This document shows positions 53,019 through 61,811 of a stretch of 64,000 bases of DNA, piece after piece (the stretch's first letter is position 1; every line of letters starts with the position of its first letter). The DNA is taken from contig UBMI01000007.1 in assembly GCA_900466475.1 (NCBI GenBank), forward strand, positions 18,569 through 82,568. Direction: 5' to 3'. A program made the position numbers and the translations under genes. The stretch is from Hyphomicrobiales bacterium (GTDB lineage: Bacteria; Pseudomonadota; Alphaproteobacteria; Rhizobiales; Rhizobiaceae). The notes under the pieces are model-generated. The model made no database searches and was not told the DNA's origin. It saw only the letters and a program-made list of their open reading frames with translations.

Positions 53019-54413
53019 ATGCCTGATATTGAGAATTTCGACACTCTGATCCTTGGCAGCGGCCAGGGCGGTAAATTGCTCGCTTGGCACCTGGCTCGTT
53101 CCGGTCAGAAAGTTGCGGTTGTCGAAAGAAGGTGGGTCGGCGGCTCCTGCCCGGCAGTCGCCTGTCTGCCCAGCAAAAACGAGATCTGGAGCGCGCGAGT
53201 TGCTCATCTGGTTCAGCACGCGGCCGAATTCGGTACCGCGACCGGATCAGTCAGCGTCGATATGGCGGCCGTCCGCCGGCGCAAGCAAGCGATGGTCGAT
53301 CGGGAGATCGCGTTTCACCTTGATGCCTATAAGGCAAGCGGTGCCGAACTCATCATGGGGGAGGGAAAGTTCGTCGGGCCGAAGACCATCGAAGTTAGCT
53401 TGAACGATGGCGGTCAGCGCAGGCTTTCCGGCAATCAGGTGGTGGTGAATGTCGGCAGTCATGCTGCGATACCGGATATCCCTGGCCTGCCGGCAGCGCG
53501 CGCAATGACACATATCGAGGCTCTTGAGCTCGACTATCTGCCGTCTCATCTGATCGTGCTCGGAGGAGGCTATGTGGGTATTGAAATGGCGCAGGCATAC
53601 CGCCGGTTCGGTAGCCGGGTGACCATTATCGAACCATCGCAGCGGTTGATGGCTCGGGAGGATGCTGACGTCGCCGAGGAGATACAGCGCATACTTGCCT
53701 CAGAAGGTATCGAAGTCGTCCTGGGCGCCAGGCCGACACAGGTGCGGGGCTTGTCTGGGGATGCTGTTGTTGTCGAAATTCAAACCGACGCCGGGAACCG
53801 GACCGTCGAAGGCAGCGACTTGCTGGTGGCTGCCGGTCGGGTTCCAAACACGGCCGACATCGGACTTGAGAAGACCGGTGTCGAACTGGATACTCGCGGA
53901 TTCATTCGCGTCAATGAACGTCTGGAAGCTACGAAAGACGGCGTCTGGGCGATCGGCGAGTGCGCCGGCAGTCCGCAGTTTACGCATGTGTCCGTCGATG
54001 ATTTCCGGATCGTTCGTGACAACATGGCGGGAGGCAACCGTCGCACCGACGCTCGCCAGATCCCCTATGTGATGTTTACGGATCCTCCGCTTGCCCGTGT
54101 CGGCATGAGCGAAAGCGAAGCCCAGCGCCTGGGCATTGCCTATCGGGTCACGACACTGCCCATGGGAAATGTGCTGCGCACCGAAGCAACCGAGGAGACG
54201 CAAGGCTTCATGAAAGCTCTTGTAAGCGCGAATGATGATCGCATCCTGGGTTTTACGATGATCGGCTCCGAAGCCGGAGAGGTCATGGCCGTGGTTCAAA
54301 CGGCAATGATGGGCGGACTGCCCTATACTCAGCTTCGCGAAGCGGTAATCGTGCACCTGACGATAGCGGAAGGCCTCGGCCCGCTTTTTGCTGGAATTCG
54401 CTCGCTGAAATAG
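53019..54413 (+). CDS. FAD-dependent pyridine nucleotide-disulfide oxidoreductase
   Basis: A 464-residue member of the mercuric reductase/lipoamide dehydrogenase family. The FAD motif is TLILGSGQGGKLLAWHLA; the redox pair lies in GGSCPAVACLPSK (Cys-X4-Cys kept, sequence unusual). The NAD motif is LIVLGGGYVGIEMA, the second FAD motif VWAIGECAG, and the C-terminal pair is HLTIAEG (His and Glu kept, usual Pro is Leu). GGAGAG precedes ATG 53019. It has no N-terminal metal-binding domain. It is probably a general disulfide or quinone-type reductase. Confidence 0.85.
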   Translation: MPDIENFDTLILGSGQGGKLLAWHLARSGQKVAVVERRWVGGSCPAVACLPSKNEIWSARVAHLVQHAAEFGTATGSVSVDMAAVRRRKQAMVDREIAFHLDAYKASGAELIMGEGKFVGPKTIEVSLNDGGQRRLSGNQVVVNVGSHAAIPDIPGLPAARAMTHIEALELDYLPSHLIVLGGGYVGIEMAQAYRRFGSRVTIIEPSQRLMAREDADVAEEIQRILASEGIEVVLGARPTQVRGLSGDAVVVEIQTDAGNRTVEGSDLLVAAGRVPNTADIGLEKTGVELDTRGFIRVNERLEATKDGVWAIGECAGSPQFTHVSVDDFRIVRDNMAGGNRRTDARQIPYVMFTDPPLARVGMSESEAQRLGIAYRVTTLPMGNVLRTEATEETQGFMKALVSANDDRILGFTMIGSEAGEVMAVVQTAMMGGLPYTQLREAVIVHLTIAEGLGPLFAGIRSLK

Positions 54414-54747
54414 TTGATCAGGGCGTTCTTGGCGCAGGAGAATGCATCACACCATCATCGGTCTTGCGCTCTCACCGGTCGGGCAGTCCGACCGGTCGGG
54501 TGAGCCTCGGGCCGATGCATTCGCGCTTATCACGAGGTCACGCGTCGAGCCGCGGGTATGCAGGAAAACAGGATTGGCTTGATGGATCTGAGATATATGC
54601 CCAGCCTTAGGAGAGGTTCATTTCACGATCTGATAGCAAAATCCCGAAACTCATTTCCAGGTCTTCACTAAATAGCCTTCCGTCGATGCGCTGCGCACCT
54701 ATCGCTCGTTTTCTGTCGTCATGCCTTTCCGCCGATAGCAGCAAACT
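54414..54747. other. Gene-free stretch between converging genes
   Basis: About 330 bases between the stops of the oxidoreductase gene and of the partner-switch operon. A GC-rich hairpin lies at 54474-54496. No gene is seen. Confidence 0.45.
54474..54496. terminator. GC-rich hairpin ACCGGTCGG-GCAGT-CCGACCGGT
   Basis: A perfect 9-bp stem and 5-base loop, 61 bases past the oxidoreductase stop. No T-run follows; it may stop transcription from one or both sides with Rho. Confidence 0.4.
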
Positions 54748-55086
54748 TTACGCCAGGCGCAAATCAACCAGTGGATGCAGCTTTTTCAAATTCGGAAGCG
54801 ATTTTGCTTGCCAGGGATATTGGTTGGTGCCTTTCACAACAAGCTGAAGCTCGTCCATTTTCCTGGCCTCGATTGTCAGTTTGGCAAGCAGGTTTATGCC
54901 GGAAGAGTTGAGGAACTCGAGGCCAGTCAAGTTGAATATTACCTGTTTGTGACCTCCATGGAGCAGCCCCAGTATCATCGAATGAATAGGCGCGTAGGCG
55001 TCGGGTCCTGCCAGCCGAAATACACCATCTAGATATACTTCGTTGTTTTCAGCCCATACACGGAAGTTTTCGTCCCTGATTTCCAT
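54748..55086 (-). CDS. STAS-domain antagonist (slr1659-like)
   Basis: A 112-residue STAS-domain protein, related to anti-sigma-factor antagonists and to the slr1659 group. The phosphorylation-loop motif is EFLNSSGINLLAKL with Ser61-Ser62 before Gly63, the place where SpoIIAA-type proteins are phosphorylated. The N-terminal strand is VYLDGVFRLAG. It is the last gene of the six-gene operon, directly after a GHKL kinase-like gene, so I infer that it cycles between a phosphorylated and a free form. Confidence 0.83.
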   Translation of the reverse strand: MEIRDENFRVWAENNEVYLDGVFRLAGPDAYAPIHSMILGLLHGGHKQVIFNLTGLEFLNSSGINLLAKLTIEARKMDELQLVVKGTNQYPWQAKSLPNLKKLHPLVDLRLA

Positions 55087-55093
55087 TTTTCGC

Positions 55094-55654
55094 TCACAGA
55101 TTGGAGGAGGGCGGTAAAGCCACCAAGGCTGTCGTCGTCAGTTTGAATTCGTCCTCGTCGGCCTCTTCGAATGCCCACGCCATTTTTGCATCATAATCGC
55201 TTAAGAGGGTGAGCAAACCCAAACCGGAGCCACTCCCTTCGGATATGGCATTGCTTTCGATTCGTTCCAGAAGGAGTTCCCCAGGTTCCGTCGAGCGAAG
55301 TCGGTGCAGCAGTTGCTGCAGACGAGATGACGATGCGCCATCGATGTTGTTCGTTATCCTCATGAAAAAGCATCCGTCGGATATTCCGGCTTCGATGAGG
55401 ATTTCTCCTGGCCGTCGAAATTTTACGGCATTTTCGATCAGCTCGTTGCTGAGATAGCCGATGTCGTGATGGGCTTGCGTGTAGTCTCTCTTCGAGTGGG
55501 AATAGGGCAGCGCCATAACTTCTGCGATAAAGTCCGAAGTCATGCCCGAATGTTTCCACCCGAGTTGAAGCGGTCCGTCGTGCAAGGTCAGACGCGTGCT
55601 TGCATCCAGGTTCTCACCTGCAAGAGTTTCTATTCCATATAACGTCGGTGTCAT
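55094..55654 (-). CDS. GHKL kinase-like anti-sigma-type protein (slr1658-like)
   Basis: A 186-residue protein with a HATPase_c-type fold. The N-box is SNELIENAVKF (Glu71, Asn75) and the glycine-rich lid is EGSGSGLGLL. These are the residues that SpoIIAB-type kinases use to bind Mg-ATP. It sits between the SpoIIE phosphatase and the STAS gene, with gaps of three and seven bases. The expected role is to phosphorylate the STAS protein at Ser61/62 and to hold or release a partner. Confidence 0.83.
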   Translation of the reverse strand: MTPTLYGIETLAGENLDASTRLTLHDGPLQLGWKHSGMTSDFIAEVMALPYSHSKRDYTQAHHDIGYLSNELIENAVKFRRPGEILIEAGISDGCFFMRITNNIDGASSSRLQQLLHRLRSTEPGELLLERIESNAISEGSGSGLGLLTLLSDYDAKMAWAFEEADEDEFKLTTTALVALPPSSNL

Positions 55655-55657
55655 GCA

Positions 55658-58018
55658 TCACCTGTGTCGTACTGCGAGAAGTGTGATGTCGTCATGGATC
55701 TTATGTGACCCGATAAAGTGCATTAATGCCGCCACGATTCCGGAGACGACTTTGTCGGCACTTTCGTTCTTAACGCGAAGTGCCTCGTGGCACAGACGTT
55801 CAATGCCAAACAGTTCTCCAGCATCGTTCTCGGCCTCCGTCACGCCGTCTGTGTGGAGAAGAATGAGGTCGCCCTTCTCGAACGCTATCCTGCGCGTCTT
55901 GATGAACTCGGAAATGTCGGCCTGCAGCCCGATCGGTATTCCCAGATCCATCGTATCAATACGCTCGATCTCACCGTTCGTCCGTATAACGATCACCTCT
56001 TCGTGCTGGCCGGACAGGATCATTTCTTTTCCATCGTAATCAAGGAACGCCAAAGTGAGGTGCTTGTCGATCTTGGTTCTCACGATATTCTTGAAAAGCG
56101 CACTATTAAGGTCGGTGAGAAATTTGACTGCATCGGCATTGCCTGCCTCCTGCAGCGCGCGAGCGACCGACTGAACCATCAACATCAAGACTCCGCTTTC
56201 GAGCCCGTGCCCGGCGACGTCGCCAATGCCGATTTTCAGGCGATGGCCGCTTTTCAAAACATCGTAATAGTCGCCACCGACCTCCTCTGCGGGTCTCATA
56301 TATGCCGCTATTTCCAGCGCCTGCACTTCGTCGAGTTCCTGATGCAACGGCAGCACCATCAGCTGGATTCTCTCGGCGACGGCCAGTTCCGTCCCAAGCC
56401 GTCGATTTTCTCGCTGAAGCTGAGCGTTCAACGTGGAAATCTCTTCCTTTGCATCCTCGATCTGCGCCGTTCGCTCTTCGACGAGTTGCTCGAGATTTTC
56501 GGTGTGAAAGCTGATCTCTTCGGCCATCCTGTTGAATGCTTCTCCGGCCTCGCCAACCTCGTCTCTGCTGGCGATGGCAACCCGTACCGAATAATCCTTC
56601 GTCTGGATCCTTCTCGCGGCATCGGCGAGAGCACTGATACCGCTCGTTATTCGCTTTGATGCTGCAAGCACCGCGATGGTGACGATCGCCAGCGACATCG
56701 CGATTGCCAGGATCTGATAGAGCACGATGCGGTTCGTTGCCTCGGAAATCTTGGCTTGTGCGGCATACAGGGAAGCATCGATTTCCCGCTCGGGTACGAC
56801 CAGGACGAGGGACATCGCCTCTTGACGGACCGGGCCGCTGGACCAGAGATTGGTCGCAGGGAGTTTCTTCACGATCACGATGTAGGGGACTTTTTGCCCG
56901 TTTCGTTCCAACAGCAGGTGTTGGATGCCCTGTTCGCGGTCCAGTGCCATTTTCGCAATTTCGGGCTGTGAACTTCCCTTCAACGACCGCTCAAGCCCTG
57001 TCACGCCTGTGCCGCTCGCATCGCTCGCGGATCGCAGGCCCAGAGTTTCCTCGCCTGTATGGTTGATCGCGACGACGTTTCCGTCGGACATTGCGAGAAG
57101 ACCAAACCCGGATTGGGCCACTTTAACGTTTTCAACGGTCTGCGCGAGTTGGTCGAGCGTGATGTCCGCGCCAGCGGCGCCGGCGACGTCCTTCCTGTCG
57201 GCTGTCCATAGGGGATGAAAGAAACTCACGATGAGCTTCCCGGTAATCGCATCGGTATATGGCGCTGTCTGCGTGATATCCTCTGCGACCGGCCGCGAAT
57301 TCATATTGGCGGCCCAGCCCTGCCAAGACTCGTAGAGCCCGGGAAAAAAGAAATGCCAGAAATTTTCATTGTTGTGACCGGGATAGAGACGATCGAAAGT
57401 CTGGGCTTGGTCCGTATATGGTGCGGTTCTGAAAATCGGCCTTTCCTTCGGGCCAATGTAATACATCTGGAGCTTGGAAGAACCGTGCTGCAGCAAACTC
57501 GGCGCTACGATGTCGAGAACCGCACTCGTCTGGATGTCGGCTTCGACATCAGGTCTGGGACTGTGGTCGGGCCTCAGCAGGTAGCCCCAGACACTCACAA
57601 CGGAGACCGAGCCCGGAGCGTTTTGAGACCAGTTGCCCTTCTGGTCATAAGCGAGGTTCACGGCGCCGGGAGAGGTTCGGGCGATTGCCGCGCCGACGTC
57701 GGAATTGCGCTGCGGATTGTCGATTTGTGCCTGAAGTACGCCAGCCAACTCGCCAACATCGCTGTGGACCTGCCGAAACAACAAACTGACCTGGGCAGCG
57801 GTGGAGTCGGCATATGTCACGATATATTCCTGGCTTGCCGCCTCGAGTCCTTGCCCGACCTCCAGCGTCGCGTCGCGTGAAAGCCGTTGCACATTCCAGA
57901 GTGCCAATCCTCCGCTCACCAGCAGATCGAACAGGACTGCTCCGCCGACGACCAATATGAACTTTGCACGGAACGAGCCCAGCTTTATCGGTCTTTTCGA
58001 AAATCTTCCGCCCATCAT
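55658..58018 (-). CDS. Membrane SpoIIE-type phosphatase with periplasmic sensor and HAMP
   Basis: A 786-residue transmembrane PP2C phosphatase. Membrane segment 1 is at about residues 18-40 and segment 2 at about 425-450 (LYQILAIAMSLAIVTIAVLA); the 380 residues between are a Cache-like sensor region. A HAMP domain, a coiled coil and a C-terminal SpoIIE domain follow. Metal-binding motifs are intact (GGDYYDV, GDVAGHGLESG, HTDGVTEA, HDDITLLAV), so it should be active. It should dephosphorylate the STAS protein or proteins on an extracellular cue. It overlaps the upstream gene by four bases. Confidence 0.88.
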   Translation of the reverse strand: MMGGRFSKRPIKLGSFRAKFILVVGGAVLFDLLVSGGLALWNVQRLSRDATLEVGQGLEAASQEYIVTYADSTAAQVSLLFRQVHSDVGELAGVLQAQIDNPQRNSDVGAAIARTSPGAVNLAYDQKGNWSQNAPGSVSVVSVWGYLLRPDHSPRPDVEADIQTSAVLDIVAPSLLQHGSSKLQMYYIGPKERPIFRTAPYTDQAQTFDRLYPGHNNENFWHFFFPGLYESWQGWAANMNSRPVAEDITQTAPYTDAITGKLIVSFFHPLWTADRKDVAGAAGADITLDQLAQTVENVKVAQSGFGLLAMSDGNVVAINHTGEETLGLRSASDASGTGVTGLERSLKGSSQPEIAKMALDREQGIQHLLLERNGQKVPYIVIVKKLPATNLWSSGPVRQEAMSLVLVVPEREIDASLYAAQAKISEATNRIVLYQILAIAMSLAIVTIAVLAASKRITSGISALADAARRIQTKDYSVRVAIASRDEVGEAGEAFNRMAEEISFHTENLEQLVEERTAQIEDAKEEISTLNAQLQRENRRLGTELAVAERIQLMVLPLHQELDEVQALEIAAYMRPAEEVGGDYYDVLKSGHRLKIGIGDVAGHGLESGVLMLMVQSVARALQEAGNADAVKFLTDLNSALFKNIVRTKIDKHLTLAFLDYDGKEMILSGQHEEVIVIRTNGEIERIDTMDLGIPIGLQADISEFIKTRRIAFEKGDLILLHTDGVTEAENDAGELFGIERLCHEALRVKNESADKVVSGIVAALMHFIGSHKIHDDITLLAVRHR

Positions 58019-59184
58019 GCTGGCTTTCGGCCGGACGCCGCCCAGATCGGCCAGCCCGCATAGCCCTTCGGATGAAGGGCCGCGAAAACGTGGTCTTTAA
58101 ACCCCTGCCTGAACCTGCGAATGAACTCCGGCGTATCCCCCCGCCGGACAGCCATCTGGCCTGCATAGACGTTTTCCCAGGCTTCGATGATGTCGGCGAA
58201 GTCCTGGGGATCGCCGTCGAGGTTCGTTACCATGAAAGCATCGACCTTGATCGCGTCAAAGCCGGCGTCGGCAAGCAGGTGGCGACTCTTCGGCCCCATC
58301 TCGACATCCATGTCGAAGTAGCTGAACAATTTGGCGACTTCTTCATATGTCCACCTGATCGTTTCCGCATGCGGCTCCCCCAGGCAATGAGAGTTTTTCT
58401 CGTTGGTAATATAGACGCGACCGCCGGGCTTGCAGATGCGATAGAGCTCGCGCAGCAGCATCTCCGGACGATCGAAAATCTGGAGAGAATGCCGGCACGT
58501 CACAAAGTCGAATTGATTGTCCCGAAGCAGCATCTGGGACGCGTCGCCATAAGTGTATTCGATTTCTTTCAAATCGAAGTCCGCAGCCACTCTCCGGGCG
58601 TATTCCAGGCTGCGCACCGAGTGATCGAGCGCAACAAGGCGGGACGGCTTGAATTCCCGTTGAACCAAGGCTGCGAAATCACCAATCCCGCAGCAGATGT
58701 CCGCAACAGCGAGACCGCTACGCAGACCGTGACGAGGCAATATTTCCTTCTCATGCCTCCATGTCATTTTGGTCTGAGTACGGAGAATGGGAATGAACGC
58801 CTCGTCCTCCACGAAGCTCTGACCCGGATAAAATGCCGAGTCATAAACCGCCACTGTCAAGTTGGGGTGGTGTTTTGCCAGCTTTTCAAAAACCGGGGTC
58901 GACCATTCCATCACGCTTGAGGTTACAATAACGATCTTCCGCTCCGGCCTCGTCCGGCAGCTTTCCGCAAGGATATCTGCCAGGGCCGAAAAGGCGGTCA
59001 TGTTGATATGCGTCAGACGTTTGACATTGAGGTAAACGACCCCGCTGTACCTCTCCAGACTTTGCTGCACCAGCGACAGGGCATCGGCAATTTCTGCAGC
59101 ACGTTCTGGCCGTATCTTGCCGGACAGGACCACCTCCTGGTTTGTCGGATCAAAAAGAACCGAGAAGGGTGCTGCGTGGTTCAT
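58015..59184 (-). CDS. STAS-SAM-methyltransferase fusion protein
   Basis: A 389-residue protein in two parts. Residues about 1-120 resemble a STAS-type antagonist (VYLNVKRLTHINMTAFSALA, with Thr63 at the usual phosphosite). Residues about 140-300 are a class I methyltransferase: SAM motif ADICCGIGDF (161-170), LVALDHSVRS, DFVTCRHSLQIF and ICKPGGRVYITNE. The methyl acceptor is unknown. The fusion suggests that methyltransferase activity or location is switched by phosphorylation and partner binding. It overlaps both neighbours by four bases. Confidence 0.78.
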   Translation of the reverse strand: MNHAAPFSVLFDPTNQEVVLSGKIRPERAAEIADALSLVQQSLERYSGVVYLNVKRLTHINMTAFSALADILAESCRTRPERKIVIVTSSVMEWSTPVFEKLAKHHPNLTVAVYDSAFYPGQSFVEDEAFIPILRTQTKMTWRHEKEILPRHGLRSGLAVADICCGIGDFAALVQREFKPSRLVALDHSVRSLEYARRVAADFDLKEIEYTYGDASQMLLRDNQFDFVTCRHSLQIFDRPEMLLRELYRICKPGGRVYITNEKNSHCLGEPHAETIRWTYEEVAKLFSYFDMDVEMGPKSRHLLADAGFDAIKVDAFMVTNLDGDPQDFADIIEAWENVYAGQMAVRRGDTPEFIRRFRQGFKDHVFAALHPKGYAGWPIWAASGRKPA

Positions 59185-59759
59185 CGAAAATCCTCGGCCA
59201 AGGGAAAATCCGCGACGATCCTCGTGCTCCGCACACCGTCCGTTTCGATCCGGATCGCTGTGCGAAATATTGTCGCCAAATCTTCCAGCAGCGCCGTCGT
59301 GGCGGCCGTGGACACCTTGCCGTCTCCTGCTTCAACGACGAGATCAGGGCGGGCCTCGATCAATCTCGTCTCTGTGTGACGGCCACCGGACATGTCATGA
59401 TACGGGAGTTCAATTGTCAGGCGATTTGTCGTTGCGTTTCGATGGAGGCTGAAACTCATCAAACCTGATTGACCCGACCAGCGGAAAGCAAGCTCAACAA
59501 GTTCGTTCGCCGCGACCGAAAGAAAATTCGAATATCGGGCGGGATCGCTCTGGCCCTGGCCAAGGATATCAGAGAGATATTCGGTAATTCTGTCGCAAAA
59601 TCTCCATTCGGATTTCACCAGCGCGACGTCCATTTCCAGCGACAGCATGAGGGCGAATGGATGGTGATCGATGCTTGATGCTATCTCTTCCAATACATCC
59701 TCCGTTGTACCTGGATGGCGCTTGCCGTCCTTGAAGCGCGCCGCAACGCTCGCACTCAC
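59181..59759 (-). CDS. Degenerate GHKL-like protein in the partner-switch operon
   Basis: A 192-residue soluble protein. The helix SVAANELVELAFRW resembles the N-box of the neighbouring kinase (NELIENA), but the Mg-binding Asn is Leu90 and no glycine-rich lid is visible. It is therefore probably a non-catalytic relative that binds a STAS partner. The GTG start at 59759 overlaps the upstream stop (GTGA) and is chosen for that coupling; the reading frame is open upstream, but that part lies within the previous gene. The family is assigned by eye only. Confidence 0.6.
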   Translation of the reverse strand: MSASVAARFKDGKRHPGTTEDVLEEIASSIDHHPFALMLSLEMDVALVKSEWRFCDRITEYLSDILGQGQSDPARYSNFLSVAANELVELAFRWSGQSGLMSFSLHRNATTNRLTIELPYHDMSGGRHTETRLIEARPDLVVEAGDGKVSTAATTALLEDLATIFRTAIRIETDGVRSTRIVADFPLAEDFR

Positions 59760-61423
59760 GATGTTGCGCGGCTTTGAGATGTTGTCGTCCGATGGATAAA
59801 TTCGCTGATCGCCGCGATTGGCAGCGGTCTGCTGACCAAATAGCCTTGCAGCCTGTCGCATCCCGCTTTGCGCAACCACTCCGCCTGCTGTTCCGTCTCA
59901 ACCCCCTCGGCGGTCACGCGCATGTGGAGGCCATGAGCAAGCTCAACGACACAGCGGACGATTGCCTGGCTTTTGAAATCGCTCTCGAGATCCGTAATGA
60001 AATACCGATCGATCTTTATCGTGTCGAAAGGGAAGGTCTTTAGATAACTGAGGGATGAATACTCTGTCCCGAAGTCGTCGAGGGCGATTCTGATGCCGAG
60101 CACATTGAGAGTATTGAGGGTGTCGATGTTGTTGACGGTTCGCTCGAGCAGAACGCTTTCGGTTATTTCGAGCTCAAGGCGATCCGATGGAAATCCGACA
60201 AGATCCAGCGTTTGAGAAATCCGATCGGTAAGGCCATTTGTCAGGAATTCAGCCGCCGATACATTGACGGCGACGATGTAGTTCTGAGGCCAGTTCATCG
60301 CTTCCCGGCAAGCCTGTTCCAAAACCCATGCACCTATTTCCGGCATCAAGCCATCTGCTTCGGCCATCGGAATGAAGGTGCTTGGAGGAATACTTCCGAG
60401 CAAGGGGTGGTGCCACCTCAGGAGCGCTTCGAAACCGACGATAGTACTGGCCTCCACGATCGGTTGGTATTCCATCGAGAATTGGTGTTTTGCCAAGGCC
60501 ATTCGAAGGCTGCGGCGCAGCAGTTCGCGCTGCTCCAGCAATTCAAGCATTGAAGGATCAAACGATTTTGCGCGACCGCGACCTTCTTTCTTCGCCGCGT
60601 AGAGTGCGACGTCGGATGCCTTCATAAGTTGCTCGGGACTGGCGCCATCCGGTGGGGCGGTCGAGACACCAACGCTGCTACCGACAAACACCGCGATGCC
60701 ATCGATAGTGAAGGGTTTTTGAAATTCCGAAACAATGGCTTCCGCCAGTTGGTGACCCTTGAGCGGATGTCCCGGGCCCATGGAGATGACCATGAATTCG
60801 TCACCCGCGAGGCGATAGGCCCTGTCGTCTTCCGCAAGGCATCCTTGAATACGGCTGGCAGCAAGTTGAAGAAGCTTGTCCCCGGCCGGATGCCCCAGCG
60901 TGTCGTTCACGGGCTTGAAGTCGTCGAGGTCAAGCTGCATCAGAGACAAGGTCTCGCCGGAGGCAATTATTTCCGTCAACGACGTCGCGAGATCCTCGCC
61001 AAACTGGCGTCGATTGGGCAGGCCCGTCAACGGATCATGGGTGGCCAGATGCAGTAGGGTTGCCCGTTCGTCATCAAGGCGATCGCCGGATCGAACAACG
61101 GCGTACATATTGCCGATCTGAAAGATGGTCAGTCGTTGCGAACCAGGTTTGCTGACATTGACCGATAATCGCAGGGACTGAACACCTTCGCCCATTGACT
61201 GGAGTGCCAGAGTGGTTGCCGATTTGTCCAGCTCCGGAAAATGCTCCCACAGCGACATCGCGGGTGTAAGCGCGGCGGGCAGTTCATCGCCCGGCAAATT
61301 TCCAATCGGATTGAAATCGCGGTCAAAGAACAAAAGCCTATCGATCGGACTCGAGGCATGTTCCTGTCTATTTTCAGGAGCCGTGCCTGCGGCACGAGCT
61401 TTACGCATGTCTGAGCTCTCCAT
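59756..61423 (-). CDS. GGDEF-EAL protein (c-di-GMP synthesis/degradation)
   Basis: A 555-residue cytoplasmic protein. Residues about 20-130 are an unassigned N-terminal sensor-like region. The GGDEF domain follows with AGDEF at 206-210, a functional-type variant, and without an RxxD inhibitory site just before it. Then comes an EAL domain: EAL at 332-334, plus NVSAAEF, ELEITES, DDFGTEYSSL and AEGVET. Both activities are possible. ATG 61423 has CAGGGA upstream. It is the first gene of the operon that continues to 54748. Confidence 0.87.
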   Translation of the reverse strand: MESSDMRKARAAGTAPENRQEHASSPIDRLLFFDRDFNPIGNLPGDELPAALTPAMSLWEHFPELDKSATTLALQSMGEGVQSLRLSVNVSKPGSQRLTIFQIGNMYAVVRSGDRLDDERATLLHLATHDPLTGLPNRRQFGEDLATSLTEIIASGETLSLMQLDLDDFKPVNDTLGHPAGDKLLQLAASRIQGCLAEDDRAYRLAGDEFMVISMGPGHPLKGHQLAEAIVSEFQKPFTIDGIAVFVGSSVGVSTAPPDGASPEQLMKASDVALYAAKKEGRGRAKSFDPSMLELLEQRELLRRSLRMALAKHQFSMEYQPIVEASTIVGFEALLRWHHPLLGSIPPSTFIPMAEADGLMPEIGAWVLEQACREAMNWPQNYIVAVNVSAAEFLTNGLTDRISQTLDLVGFPSDRLELEITESVLLERTVNNIDTLNTLNVLGIRIALDDFGTEYSSLSYLKTFPFDTIKIDRYFITDLESDFKSQAIVRCVVELAHGLHMRVTAEGVETEQQAEWLRKAGCDRLQGYLVSRPLPIAAISEFIHRTTTSQSRATS

Positions 61424-61811
61424 GGTCGAATTTCCCTGAGAACGATCACCGCAACTGAACGCCGCCACAATATATGTATGAATTTTCTAATTTAGGTAGC
61501 GATGATTAAAAATGTTCAAATCTCCTTCCACGCGAGCAACACAACCTTCGGCAGGCGTGTCAATCGCCGTGCCGTCCTCAATATATATCTAAAAGTGTAG
61601 CTGTGCGAGAGAGCTAAGTGCGTAGTCTCAGAATATGGAGTGGCGTCATCGACGCTGAGCCGTAGGAAAGGGGATGTAGTGGTCTCGTTCTGGTCCGCCG
61701 CCGTCCCGAGGAGGAGATTGAAACGGGATTTCCGCTAGCATAGATCGGCTGGCAAGCGGGATCTTGGGCCGCACCAATAGGGCAAGCAAGGCCTCTGTCT
61801 AGAAGTCAACT
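61424..61811. other. Promoter region of the partner-switch operon
   Basis: About 390 bases, AT-rich near 61465-61520 and 61580. It must contain the operon promoter. A short repeat (AGAAGT-N8-ACTTCT, 61801-61820) lies at the end of the IS3 OrfA gene. No gene is seen. Confidence 0.45.
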
